The notes beneath the pieces were generated by a model. It searched no databases, was not told the origin of the DNA, and was given only the letters and a program-made list of their open reading frames with translations. The translations under genes were made by a program, and so were the position numbers. Below are positions 23,701 to 35,469 of a stretch of 64,000 nt of DNA, piece by piece. This stretch comes from Bryum argenteum (taxonomy: Eukaryota > Streptophyta > Bryopsida > Bryales > Bryaceae): contig CM073329.1 of the NCBI GenBank assembly GCA_037043015.1, positions 10,370,648-10,434,647 of the forward strand, written 5' to 3'. Within the stretch, counting starts at the first letter, position 1. Each line of letters starts with the position of its first letter.

Positions 23701-25179
23701 CCAAAAGCCAGGAACTGGCTGTTCAAGCTTTTCAGACTCAGTGGTACCTTTGATTGATGAGAGTGCGCAGGCGAGATGCTTTAAGCGATGGGAACGCCAG
23801 CTTGTCTCGGAAAAGTGGATTTGCTTCTATGAGTTTCTTCAGTTCTAGAAGCATGATATTTCTAGCGGATTTGGTGTCTCCATACTTAGACAACTGCTCG
23901 TTCTCCCTGGCAACAAAAGTCAAGCGCCAAGTTTACCACTGTAAGTGACAGGCGGGTACTTCAATACGTCGTGTCAAGTGCGTATCTACTAAGCTACTCA
24001 TGCACGCTAATCCCGGTATAGACGAAAACCTGAAGTTCTCTAGAGTGAGCAGCTGGGTGATCTCCTTGTACAATTCTTCGTTGAAAGATGAGAAGACTTT
24101 CAGATCCTTCACAAGTATGTCCACAGCCTTAGCCCGGTCTTGCCTGCACAAAGAAATCGATTCGTGTAAGGAAGCCGTGTGAAGCATCCTACATCACTCC
24201 CAAACACCAGATAGATAAACCTTAACGCCTACAAGCAAGCTAGAAAACATCGACTGTCGTACCAAGCATGAACAAGCAGAATAGTAAAGAACCACGTACT
24301 TGTCCAGAGCCTCCAGGTACTTCTGTTTCCGAATCTCGAAGAAAATCTTCATCGAGTAGCGGTTATCGTCCACTTTGGTAAACCCTGATAAATATCGTTC
24401 CACCTCCTCCCACTCACCACCTTGGACTTGATCTTCGAAGTACTTCATGTTGAAAAAGAACCCCGATTCTTGCTCCAATCTGGACAAACCAACGCACCAA
24501 TCTTAAAAACCATGAACAAAGCATACTAAGTTGGACAAGTTTCCTACTAATCACGTGCACAATGCTACCAGCAGACCGACACACAGAAAGAAAGAACCTC
24601 CCAATAGAAAGGATCAAACTAACAACGATGGGCATCATCTATTCAGAGATATCATCGACGGCTATCTTAATCAGTTAGATGAAGCAATTGCTTAGGCTCA
24701 ATTGGAGTCGGTAGAATTGCTCCTCGCCTAGAGGAAGCCCATCTAAATGTAGTACAGTCGATACACCAGATGCAGAACGCATGCAGAAAATATCTCGTTA
24801 CTTCTAGCACATCCGGTGAATTTCCGAACAACGAAGTCATGCCCCCCTAAATGACTATCTCTCTAAATTACAAGAAAAACCACTAATATCTCAATGAATT
24901 TTCAAAAACTTCCAGACAAACACCAATTCAGTGCTTCCCATTTACATACAACCTAAAATGACACGCTGCCGACACGCCAAAACTAGAGCGTGTCTAACAC
25001 AAGCCAAGGGGCACATTGCAAGCATAGCGATGAAAAACATTAACAAAACGAATCACGAACGGTGATATAGTTACGGATGTTGAAGAAGGATAGACTTACT
25101 TGTGAACGGTCTCCTTGAACTTCTCCTCATCGAGGAACTGCAAGATCAGGAACACGAGCTCCCTACTCAATGACGACAT
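17725..25179 (-). CDS. TPL: TOPLESS/TPR transcriptional co-repressor, 22 exons
   Basis: TOPLESS binds EAR-motif (LxLxL) repressors such as Aux/IAA proteins and recruits histone deacetylases in the nucleus. Exons: 25179-25100, 24479-24300, 24143-24030, 23906-23748, 23276-23102, 22879-22756, 22645-22518, 22289-22148, 21932-21823, 21571-21428, 21292-21101, 20957-20830, 20634-20400, 20279-20112, 19861-19703, 19601-19452, 19340-19230, 19104-18925, 18791-18567, 18492-18304, 18212-18040, 17947-17725. They sum to 3489 nt (1162 aa; Arabidopsis TPL is about 1131) and all phases agree. The LisH domain starts MSSLSRELVFLILQFLDEEK, and the CTLH region carries YFEDQVQGGEWEEVERYLSG. A conserved tetramer region runs through RLRTLINQS. 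A Pro-rich linker spans about residues 200-320, with KRPRTPP near 282-288. Two WD40 propellers follow, with CGDDKTIKVWDAATG and ALASNAVHKLWKWQRN as markers. A Gly/Pro-rich insert (residues 694-746, exon 15) separates them. No lesions were seen. Confidence 0.97.
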
Positions 25180-25347
25180 TGTTGCCTGCTTGTCGGCGAC
25201 CTCACTCTTCGACGATGCGTGCCTTGCCCCTTAGGATATGACCTTCATTTATTTGCTGGAAAACGTTGTGGATTACCCGCCCTTTCCGCTAGGTCACCGA
25301 CGCTTGCGAGAGATGTAACGGTCCGAAAATTGTTGTTGCCCTCGGAA

Positions 25348-25376
25348 AATATATATATAATAAATATATATAAAAG
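25348..25376 (-). promoter_or_regulatory. AT-rich TATA tract upstream of TOPLESS
   Basis: An alternating TA tract (TATATATA elements on both strands) stands out in otherwise GC-rich DNA about 170-200 bp before the TOPLESS ATG. It could supply the TATA box and would leave a leader of about 140 nt. No transcription start is visible. Confidence 0.4.
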
Positions 25377-25379
25377 GAC

Positions 25380-26530
25380 TGTTTCACACGCAACCACGCA
25401 CAATAATGGATATTATCACCAGCGTCCAAAATGGACGCTCATGTCCGAGTTCGTTCGGTCGTACTTGTCAAGTCTTCTCCAGCAGTGGTGGAGTCTCATC
25501 CAACCAAGAACCGAACTGCAGTGCAGTAGTACTACAACACGTCCACTTACGAAACCAACGGCAGCAGCAAGACGAGCGTCCGTTCGTTCGTTCCGACCAA
25601 ACTAACCCCCGTCGGCTTGCTTCTATCCGTTCCTTGCGACAAAGTATCTTAAGCTCGCACTACGCTGTCAACGTCACCTCCCTAACTCCATTTCCGTCGC
25701 ACGCTCCGCTTCTTCTTCTCACCGTTTCGATGCACTACTCTCGAGCTCCTGCAGCTTTATGTCAAAAAGCGCAACCCCTAACCCCATAAGTCAACCTCCA
25801 CATCGCCCGGGGCCGTGCTCGCCTCGCCTCGCTCGCCCTGGCTTATCGCGCCTTATCGCTTCCACGGCGTCTAACACAAACTGACTTAGAGGGCACAGTC
25901 TCCGAGGCTCCCCGCGCACATCGATCTCGAGAGCCACGACTCGAACTAATCCAAAACGGCACCAAAAAATGCGAGAAATGGCTCGTTGGAGAGGCCGCGA
26001 CGGCGTGGCAACAGGACAGGGAAGCCCGGAGCGACGACAACAGAGCGGGATACAGAGCGGGCAATGGGGTGAAGGAAGCGAGGCTGGGGTGCGCTAAGTG
26101 GAGTGAAGGGGGCGGCGCTGCTTCAGCCTCTGGCTTTTCTACTCCGGCACGGACCCTGTGTTGCTACCGTCCGGGTACCTACCTACCGGGCGGGCTCGGT
26201 GGCACTGCGACCCTCCTGCAACCTGCCGGCCATGTACTTCGTAAGGCATCTCTGCGCTTATCACTGCCTTTATGCGCGCTCGCCGCGTATCAGGATCAGC
26301 GCGTGCGCTTATCGCGTATCAGGCGCGGCTTATCACTTGTCGTGGCCTGGGCCGGGCTGCTTATCAGATCATATAAGCAGCGGGGCGCGGGGCTCGTATC
26401 ATATAAGTGCTCTGTTGTCCGGGAGGAAAGAGTCAGGAAAGGGACGGGCTGAGGGTCCTTGCTTTGCGGGTGACTTGGCTTGGCATTATGTGCGGCTCCT
26501 AGCCCCCCCCCCCCCCAGCCCCTAGCTCGA
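25380..26530. promoter_or_regulatory. GC-rich 5' flank of TOPLESS with a cluster of GATAAG boxes
   Basis: This is the most GC-rich part of the window outside exons. Six CTTATC sites (GATAAG on the TOPLESS strand) lie at 25842-25847, 25852-25857, 26257-26262, 26308-26313, 26329-26334 and 26360-26365. GATAAG is the I-box bound by plant GATA and MYB-related factors. Several are embedded in a local repeat containing GCGTATCAGG (two copies). A C-run sits at 26505-26517. Open frames here (up to 140 aa) have compositional bias only. Confidence 0.35.
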
Positions 26531-28756
26531 CAGGTGCTTTTCTCATGTTAATCTGGAAATAGTGCCAAGCCGCTTGCATGGGGATGGATAATTAAACTAA
26601 CACTACTTGCCCAAGGAAACGGAAACGGGGACATGGGTGGTTTGGGGAAGTATCATATTTCTCTCCTCATGCTCACCTTTTCATTCATTTCTTGGTGTGA
26701 AATCGACCCCCCCACCCTTCTCTCTTTTTGAGATAGTTCATTCCTTTCATTCACGCTTTCTTAGGACAACCATGGTATGCCTCTCTAAGGGTTACTTTTA
26801 ACTTCAAATAGTTTTTGAACCATTTGGTTGGTGTACAAGTGGGGATGTTATTTATGCGGTGGTGGTTTAGATAGCATGGCGTAAATTTTGGCAATTTGAA
26901 GTAAGGATCTCTATTATTGTCGTTGTAACCAAGCTTTAGTGGTAGGTAGAGATCTAGTTGCGCTAATTGGTTGAAATCGGCAGTAAATGGTCACAACTGC
27001 ACTGATGTACAAAGTAGGTAGAAATTTGTGGTGGGTGTTTTTGAATTTTATGCCGGTTAGTGGTTTATTATCAATGGTTTAGCGTGCCTTACAAGTTAAT
27101 AAGAATTAGGTGGGTAATCCACTTACTTTATTCACAATATCTTTAGTTAAGTATACCTCTCGAATACACAAGGATATTTCAATGATTTATACTTTGATTT
27201 TAGTGACATTCTAAAATTGGGTATGATAAAAATAGTTGTTGGTGTTGTTAAAAATGAGATATTTTATATTTTTGGGAGATAGGTGATCAGGAATCCCATT
27301 TATAGACTTTGCATCATTTTTATGAGGGGGTGTTCACGTGTTTGGGAGTGTGTTACTTCATATTTGATAATGTGCTATATTGCAAAGTGGGGAAAAAAAA
27401 TTAAAAATTAAAAAAAAAAAAAAAAAAAAAAAACAAATTAGAGCCATGAATAAATGGATCCAAATAACGACTCGGAGTTTAGTTGGTTAGACTAGGATAA
27501 AAATAAAGGATAACCTATGATGTGAAAGGTTTTCAAAATGAGGCTATCCATAAGTGTTTTGAAAAAGTTGACTTTACATGTTTCCGTTGAATACATTTTG
27601 GACTCCTAGTGTCCAAGATTATTGGACTTTTTCGTCAATCACCTGATGGACTTTCACATTTCTTAACCTTGTCAGCGATCCTTAAACAACAATCCGTCTT
27701 CTGGATTAGGTGGTTGTTGTCGGACGCTAAGCCTTTTTAAGATAAGTGAACAACAACTTGTTTCTAGATTCGATGGTTTCTTGTTGAAAGCTTTTGCACT
27801 TTGACTTTCTCCAAGCCTTATTGGACAACAACTTGTCATCTCGATCAAATGGTTTCCATTGAACACTCTTTGGACTTTTATACTTCTTATACTCGTACAA
27901 AATTATTGGACAAGAACTTGTTTTTTGAATTCGATAAATTAAGTACAATGAGTGGCAGTGTAAAAATGACACGTTGCATGTGTTTTTGATTTGTTGCCCA
28001 ACAAAAAAGGTTTTAGATTGAAAAAAATTGAAAAAAAGTTCTCGCGTTGTAACAAGTGAAGGGGTCAAATGAGATGCCTTTATCCACGAGCTTTTATCAA
28101 TCTTCTTAAATAATATTCTATGGATTAGAAAGTTCAAACTACTCATGCTTATTTGGAACAAAGCAAGAGATGTACTTCCAACTGTACATTACCATGTACA
28201 TGGGTAAAATACACCATAAACTAATGACATTATTGAGATTGCCAAATACATGAAATTGTTATCCATGAACTGTCTAATATATTAAGAAATTATGAAATGA
28301 GATTTTTAAAATCAGTAAAATTGTATCAACATGCCAATTTTTTCAAAACAAGTGCCTCAACTCTTCAAGGCCCTTGGGATCTTAGATGGGCAACCCAAAG
28401 TTCTTGGTAACAAAATTTTCCTTGCAGGCACCAAGTTTTGAGAAGAAGGTGACCGGCATGCGTATCAACTACCAAAAGAGATACTCGGCTACCAATCACA
28501 TTCCTTACAACCTAGAGCTTGGGCAAATGTGAGAAAGGGGATGAGTTCCCCAACTCTCCTACTACTCAAATTTCCCCCTTCCAATTCAATAGGCAAGCAT
28601 GCAAAATTGATTCAAGATTGTGCACTCTTTTTCCAATCAAAATGAGCCCATTGAAAGAGTATTTAGTCCAAGAAAGGGACCGGAGTTTCTATCTATCTAT
28701 CCAATCATGACTTCACCAGAGCCACTGAAAGTCTAGGAACAAGCCCCCAGGGTTGA
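26531..28756. other. Intergenic, start of the repeat-rich half
   Basis: AT-rich sequence without a supportable gene. It includes an A-run microsatellite at 27395-27433. A degenerate local repeat lies at about 27690-27930, where phrases such as GGACAACAACTTG and CGATGGTTTC recur about every 60-70 bp. At 28671-28704 the terminal bases of the SINE tail (GGGACCGGAGTTTC plus TCTA repeats) reappear; TCCAATCA at 28631 and 28700 may be a target duplication. Confidence 0.4.
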
Positions 28757-28880
28757 GTTACAAGTGATTTCATCCAAATCACAATTTCAATGAAGAAGTT
28801 ATGGCTCTTCAAAATATTGCCCTTCATCCATAATGTTGTGACTGTTTTGGCACTAGGAAAGTCTGTGATTAAGGATTAAC
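28757..28880 (-). repeat. Orphan end fragment of TTAA element family A
   Basis: The stretch with AGAAGTTATGGCTCTTCAAA and CCCTTCATCC matches the last 120 bp of the element at 32445-33424, and it ends in GGATTAACC where that element ends GGGGTTAACC. The rest of the element is absent, so this is a truncated, diverged remnant. Confidence 0.6.
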
Positions 28881-31568
28881 CACATAAGGTACAACTCCTC
28901 CTGGAGATTTTCATAAAATTGAAAGAAAAAAGAAGAAAACAAAAAAAGTAAAAAGTGAAAAGTGAAAGTAAAATAAAATAAAAAGGAATTAAAAAATGGA
29001 GCGAAAGTTGTGACTAAATTAATCATAGAATCACTGATCAAAACCCACACAACTCATGTTATCATCACCACAAACAATCTCCAAATCACAAAGGGTTGTG
29101 TACACAACCAAACTACCTTGAAGAAGACCCACAAAACCAGCTCACCAAGTTTGAACATTGAAAACAAGGGGCCGGGGTGTCCACCATGCAATGATAAAAA
29201 ATGTGAAGATAGGTGGATGTCGATGTGGAGTATAGAAGTGACGAAACATGGATGGTACTCGTCTATTTTCCCAATCTTTTTTGCGAGGGGGTGGGGGGGG
29301 TGTAACTACGAAGTTCGTGGGTAGTGGGAGAACCATCTGGCATGGCGAGTTTCCCGAATGGGTTTGTTGTCGTTTTTTAGGGTTTCGAAATAATGTTGGG
29401 GTTGGGCTTTCACAATCATGAGGGCGGGGCAGGGGATTCTGAACATGCTCTCTTTCTTTATGGGATACTTTGTCATCACCACGTTTGCGTGTTGCGGTGT
29501 GTTGATGAACCACCAGTTTCTGATGTTGTTTTTTTTTCGTTTTTGTGGGTTTGAAAGTATGTGCCAGTCTTTCCGGGTTCCAAGTACTGTTGTTCAAGTT
29601 AGTGCATGGAAACCACCACCCCACCCCGGTTTCTGGATTTCTGATTCTCATGGGATATTTTGTTTGCTGTTACTACTTCGTTCTGATTTTGGCAAATATA
29701 GACATATTGGTACAATCGGCCTTCTTTTTAGGGGGGCCTTTTGTCAAGTTGACCTCTTTTGTGAAAGTGGGTTGTTGTTATTTCATTTTTTCTTTGTACT
29801 AGGGCTTGTTGAGGATTTGGTGACTTGTAAAGAGTGACAAGAGATTTGTGTTTGAGTTAATTGGTTATTTGTGATGGAGGAGATTTTGTATATGACTTGC
29901 GATGTGGATAAGTGTGCCTAGCACGAGTCTTGTTAAAAAGACGTGTGTGTTATGCTCAAATGATTGCGTTTTGGCACGAGTGTGAATTAGTTGGTCATGT
30001 GGTACGTGGGCCGATTTATTTGAGTCGTACATTGTCCGTTAGCTGCTAATCTGCTATGGACAGCTAATTAGTGTTCCGTGCACCACGCTTCAATTTATTG
30101 GAGTCGTACATTGTTCGTTAGCTGCTAATCTGCTGTGGACAGCTAATTAGTGTTCCGTGCACCACGCTCGATATAATGATATGTATTGGGTCGTGTTTAA
30201 TAAGTAGGTGATGCGCAGAAAATATTGGTGTCGCGCTAGGTAGAATTAATTTCAACTTCGTGTTGTACGCCAACCAGCGACTGTTATTGTACGAAAGGCA
30301 TACCAGTACATGACACTTAAAATGATGATATTTGTCATAATTAGATTTGGTGAATACGCGTCACATATAGGATATATTTGACCATTTTGGGGCGCTTTGA
30401 AGAATTGTATACAATGGGTAAGATAATAATATCTAAATAACATTAGAATATAATGTGGCATTATGCATGAGCCGAAATTTATAAAATTCGCCTTCACTAT
30501 CAAATTATTGGTATCACATACATGAAATTCATCAATTCATACTTGATAGTGTAGCTCTTTGAGGAAAAAATATAACTGACTATATCTTGCCAAATATACT
30601 ATGCACTTATCAAACTTACCTTATATGTATCAAACCGTAATGAAAGCTCATTATCTTAAACTTATCCATGAGTATGCTTGTCTTGGTGACATATACAACA
30701 AGAAATGAAGTTGTATTCAGTGCATTATTTTTCCTCTTGTCACAGACATGAACAAATTTTCTCATACAGATAATACTAATAACAATGACGCATGGAAATA
30801 AAGTATTCCATCCCATTTTAATGAACGATATTCACCCAAGGGTTCATGTGCTACATAGTACCAACTACTTTATCTTCATAAGAAAATCCATAGAATATGA
30901 ATGACATATATGGCAACTCCACGACTTACACATTGAATGATAATTCCAACAACAATAAAAAATTCAATATAATATTAATAGTAATAATAATAACATGATG
31001 TTCTCACCGATTATTTCAAACTCTCGAATAACGACTCACAAGCTAATAAAATACCCGATCACCTAAAGTACAAGAAACTTAGAAATAAAATACTCACAAA
31101 ATTCAATATTCCATACAAGAAGGGCTAACTTGAACTTTCTAGTATGTAGTCAATTTCGACCAAGCAAAAATCCCAAATTTCACAACAAGGAGTCTTACCT
31201 ACAACCTCTCACCAAAACACACAAATCATATGCTCCCGCTGCCCCATAATTGTCTTACTAGTAGGTTCTCTCAAATCTACCTTTCGAGATAGATTCAAGA
31301 AAACCTGCTGGTCAATTATAATGGGACAGATGAAGTACAGTTCTCTCTCCGAAGAGAAGGATATAAAATCTGAATGAGAACATGATCATGCAAGAACATA
31401 ATAAATTTCAAAGAGAGAACACAAAGACATTGTTTCATGTAGAGATATAAATAATAGAGTGGTCTAAGAATGCGGATCAAGCTCCATAATGAAGCTCTAG
31501 TAATCTTCACTCATAGACACATAATAGCTTCTCCGGACAACATTACCATGCACTCAATGCAAACATTG
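28881..31568. other. Intergenic, no gene recognised
   Basis: It starts with an A/G-rich stretch (28915-28990). Several frames of 80-170 aa on both strands at 29010-29840 overlap each other and show no domains; the C-rich, His/Pro-rich minus frame mirrors a G/T-rich plus strand. Two 79-bp tandem units lie at 30012-30169. No terminal repeats were recognised in 30200-31560. Confidence 0.4.
30012..30169. repeat. Two 79-bp tandem repeats with an internal inverted repeat
   Basis: Units 30012-30090 and 30091-30169 differ at a handful of positions. Each contains TTAGCTG and its inverse CAGCTAA separated by 16 bases, so each unit can form a small stem-loop. Confidence 0.8.
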
Positions 31569-31691
31569 TAGGGTATCATTCTAATTTCCCCTTGTCCGGT
31601 GGCCATCAGGATATTAGCATTACGAACGGACACTTCATTCACGCCAGCCCCTTAGAAAGGATCGGAGTTTCTATCTATCTATAGGGTATCA
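31569..31691 (+). mobile_element. 5'-truncated SINE copy with 10-bp target-site duplication
   Basis: The body at 31579-31681 matches the last 100 bp of the SINE at 6559-6920 with few changes and ends in the same TCTA repeat. It is flanked by perfect direct repeats TAGGGTATCA (31569-31578 and 31682-31691). Truncation at the 5' end with an intact duplication is what target-primed reverse transcription leaves. A LINE 3' end shared with the SINE is an alternative source. Confidence 0.8.
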
Positions 31692-32444
31692 CTTTATAAC
31701 ACCTAGAGTATCAACTTTAAAAATTCATAACTCATTGTACAAAATTGTCGATTCCACTTGCTCTATCTTCATACTAATTTTCCCCATACACTAAAGTTGC
31801 TTGCACTAGTAACATGTCTGAGAATTGAACACCTTACTAGTAACCTTGAACGACAAGATAGTTTCACCTTGCACGAGAGTCCCCAAAATGCTTATTAGGA
31901 GGGAATTGTTCAATTTGCACAAGAACCAAGAAAAGAAGTTTCCCGGAAACCAAGAAGAAACTTGCAAGTTGGGTAGTTCCAAGCGAAATCCTTGGAATTT
32001 TTTGAAACCCCCGAGAATAAGGTAATAAGGTTCTGTACTACTGTAGTTTTCTAGCAAGAGCACCAGATTTAATTCATTATTTGTAAAAATAAAGTAAAAT
32101 TGCAAGGACAGCCCAGCTGGCAAATGGGTTTCAATTTGAATGGCAAGTTCCTGTAGCTCATGTCCTTTCACGATAGATGCCAGGACGGACGGACGGACCA
32201 TGCCAGCCTGTCACTTGCTCCATTTGCTCAAAATTCCCTCCAAGAACTTTGGACTACCAGAGGATTACATGGCAACCACATAGACATGCAAAATGTTCTC
32301 TTCCAAAATATTTTCAAGTTCTTGCATTAGTTTCTCATTCAAACATTAATTTCTTTTCTTAGAAGAAATGTATGGTAAGGTGCTCAACAATGGCTCAATT
32401 TACAAGTAATGCTCAAAAATAAAATGTACAAACAAAAAGAAATA
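31692..32444. other. Intergenic, no gene recognised
   Basis: AT-rich sequence with a short GGAC microsatellite at about 32184-32198. Overlapping frames of 131 aa (-) and 66 aa (+) have no recognisable domains. Confidence 0.4.
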
Positions 32445-33424
32445 TTAACCCCCCTAAACGTCTTTGGGTATTTTTAGCCAAAAACTCATTTTCAAAAAAA
32501 GTGATATAGATGAAAATAAAGATAAGCTATTCAGATCTCAACCGTACAAACTTGTAATAGACTTGTAGTAGATCAAGTGGACCAAAACCTGACTCATGGG
32601 ACCTCATAGATTGCGAGATCATAACATATTAGTGCGCAAAACTGGCTACAAAATACCATCATTTCCACTTTGAAGTGAAAATACTACCAACATGAAATTT
32701 GCAATAAAAAAATCAGCAACTAGAAAGTTGTTCATCTTCATCTCAAAGACACTCTTGTACCAAAAAAATTCATCAAACAAAAACCTTGGCTCAAATAGTA
32801 GCCTTGTAGTCGTGAAAACTGCCAAAAATTTTACAAAGGAAAAACAGTCCAAAACTAGACCCCTCGCACTCAAATCCATGCCTTTTCTTCAATATATCCT
32901 CGATTGGGTTAAGGGTTCTACCACTAAAAATAGACTATAATTGGAATCCATCCCAAAAAATAAAGTCGAAATCTAACGGTGGATGAAGGAGATCTAGCTC
33001 TTCGAAAATCATCCATTTTTTCACTTTTTTCATCATAGAAACATCATTGCAAAGTCAATACCAAAGTTATTTAGATCAAAAAACTTCCAACTACAAGTTG
33101 TTGAGATGCATCTAAATATCAAACCTATGAAAAAAAAATTCAAGAAAAACTATTTTAGATTTCACATAATTGGCTTGCAATGGTAAAACATGCCGAATGT
33201 TTGAAAACCCAAAAACAAAAGCTGCCTTCACTAAAATCCATGCCATTTATTCATACTTAATTTATGAGTCTGCAATTTTTACCACATAAACTAGACTTGA
33301 TTTGTGACCTAACCCAAGTGATTTCGTCATAAACGGAGTTTGGATGAAGAAGTTATGGCTCTTCAAAGTTTCTGCCCTTCATCCAAAATGTCGTTTTTCG
33401 ACACTAGGGACGTTTAGGGGTTAA
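32445..33424 (-). mobile_element. TTAA-bounded non-autonomous DNA element, family A copy 2
   Basis: This is a near-identical, oppositely oriented copy of 5046-6022. It has TTAA at 32445-32448 and 33421-33424, CCCCTAAACGTC ends (two extra Cs on the left), the TGTCG-AAAAA-CGACA palindrome near the right end, and the same interior phrases throughout. It has no coding capacity. High similarity over about 970 bp suggests recent movement. Its right-hand TTAA is also the left TTAA of the next element. Confidence 0.75.
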
Positions 33425-33650
33425 CCTGAAATGGGTTTTGGGGGTTCAGCCAACTTTGATCATTATAATCTCACAAATGAGGAAGAATGAACGGTTCAAA
33501 TTTGGTGTGTGAGAAGAATGTCAAGTGAACTTTGAGATCTTACGGTTGAATATTTCAAATAGTTTTTAGATTGAGATTTCTCGATCTTAATCTAAAAGAA
33601 GGTCAAATTTTGTGACCTAGACTTTTGCATCAAGGGAATTTAAGGGTTAA
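33421..33650. mobile_element. Short TTAA-bounded element abutting family A copy 2
   Basis: A 230-bp segment starts TTAACCTGAAATGGG and ends TTTAAGGGTTAA. Its interior phrases (ACGGTTCAAATTTGG, GATCTTACGGTTGA) resemble those inside other TTAA elements here. The left end departs from the CCCC rule, so it may be a remnant and not a complete MITE. Confidence 0.4.
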
Positions 33651-34291
33651 CCTTATGAGGAGAAGTATGGGAGATGATTCGTTATATTTGAGAAGCGGAA
33701 CTTTACCTACAAACTCCACAAACCCATGATATAAGGATGTTTGTTTCGTGAGATTAATAAATAACTGCAAAGTTTTTGACATATAATCTTATCGGATCAA
33801 ATAGGTAGCAATTGCAATTTGAATATTCTCCCTTACAATAAGTCTTTTAGAACCACAGAGTGAATATTGAGCTCATGAAACAACTCCATGACACTTAGTT
33901 TTGAAAATAGTAATCTGTATTGTATGAAGCTTGTATAAATAATAATCTAAACGCATGCGTCATAATGTAGGTACAAAGTCAAATGTGATGGTAAAGATGA
34001 ACTTATTTATTTGTTATGGGTCATTACAAGTGTTTAACAATTCATTAACACAGCCCCACTTACTTGATGTACAATTTCATCACCATGGTCATTTACATGA
34101 TTCAAGTATATTGTCTCAAAGTGATGGTTTCATAATTTCATTATATCAAGTGGAAAGTTATGTATTTTAGACATTATCTCTTACCATGCCAATCTCATAC
34201 GTATGTGACTGAACATACCCATGACACCTAGCGCTTTACGTAAACTCTAGAACTAAATTAGAGCTACGACATAGTTGTCTAGGCTATAAAA

Positions 34292-34765
34292 CTTGAATGT
34301 CTGACAAGTTAAGAAAGTTATGCAGTTCAATTTTAAAAACATGGATGCACGACAAGACAACAAAGTTCTCCATATCAATCTTAAAAACATGCATGCAAGA
34401 TAAGCCAACAAGGTTCCCCATATAAAACCGAAAAACCTCAATGTTCGACGAGACGAGGTTCTTTGCAATCACCGTAAAACTTGAATGCTCGACGAGACAA
34501 GGTTCTTTGCAATCACTGTAAAATTTGAATGCTGGACGAGACAAGTTTATTTGCAATCACCGTAAAACTTGAATGCTCAACGAGACGAGGTTCTTTGCAA
34601 TCACCATGAGATTTGAATGCTCGACGAGACGAGGTTCTTTGCAACAATCCCAAAAACTTGAATGCTCGACGAGACGAGGTTCTTTGCAACAATCCCAAAA
34701 ACTTGAATGCTCGACGAGACGAGAGAGCTCTCCATAATAATTCTAATTTTTTTGAATGTATGACG
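34292..34765. repeat. Tandem array of 44-45-bp units
   Basis: At least seven clear units carrying GAATGCTCGACGAGACGAGG and TTCTTTGCAA start at 34440, 34484, 34528, 34572, 34616, 34661 and 34706. More diverged units of about 48 bp precede them from about 34292. Similarity is highest in the right half. The minus strand shows long repetitive frames with KNLVSSSIQVF periods, but every frame is interrupted and a 44-bp unit does not keep frame, so this is a minisatellite. Confidence 0.85.
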
Positions 34766-35393
34766 AGACAAGAAGGTTCTCCAAAGTGATTTCATGAACC
34801 TAAATACACAACAAGACTAGACAAGTGGGCTAACACAAAGTTCTTAAATAAACCACTCATGTCATGTCATAATCAAAGAATTTTACGGTAATAAAAATAA
34901 TAAATGAGGTGTGGAAAAAGAAATACTCTCTATACTTAAAAGTCTTGGACAAAAATTCCAATGTCTCAAAACCAATAGAATGCTCCATCTCCTTATTATG
35001 GCAAATATCATGATATAATTGGTGTGAGATTGTATAAGGGGTTATATCATGTTTTTGTATTCTTACTTACATCGATCTTCAAAATGCACCTGAACATGTT
35101 AACCCAAAATGGTCTCCAAATGATCAATCAAACTCTTTTCCGAAATTAATGGAGCCAATCTTTTTAACCCCTATAAATCCTTTGTGCAAAATTGCCTAAA
35201 CTACACAAGAATGACCTACTTCTACCTCACGACCAAAAAGCTCACTCTAAACATAAATCACAAGATCCAACCGTGACATCTCAAAGTTAAGTTGACATAC
35301 TACTTCCGAGTCAAATATAATCCCTTAATTCTCTTCCATCTCACATGGATGCTTCACCTGGGCACTCAAGCCGAGCTTGCGGCCGAAGGAGGG

Positions 35394-35469
35394 CAAAAAT
35401 TCTCTCAATGTGATTGGTTCATTACTTGCAATTCAAAATATCGACCCAATCACGTTGAGAGAATTTTTG
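35394..35469. other. Hairpin with 26-nt arms
   Basis: The left arm (35394-35419, containing CAAAAATTCTCTCAATGTGA) and right arm (35444-35469) are reverse complements at 24 of 26 positions; one of the two differences is a G-U wobble in RNA. The loop is 24 nt. Size and near-perfect pairing fit a young miRNA-type precursor or a tiny foldback element. Confidence 0.6.

Noticed and set aside
25219..26525. Frames of 127-140 aa upstream of TOPLESS
   Set aside because: Overlapping frames with low-complexity composition in GC-rich promoter DNA, with no domains.
29010..29837. 104-169-aa frames on both strands at 29-29.8 kb
   Set aside because: They mirror each other on opposite strands, one Pro/His-rich and the other Phe/Leu-rich, as expected from biased composition.
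34253..34795. Repeat-protein gene on the minus strand over the 44-bp array
   Set aside because: The unit length is not a multiple of three for most units, frames break repeatedly, and no start or splice context is visible.
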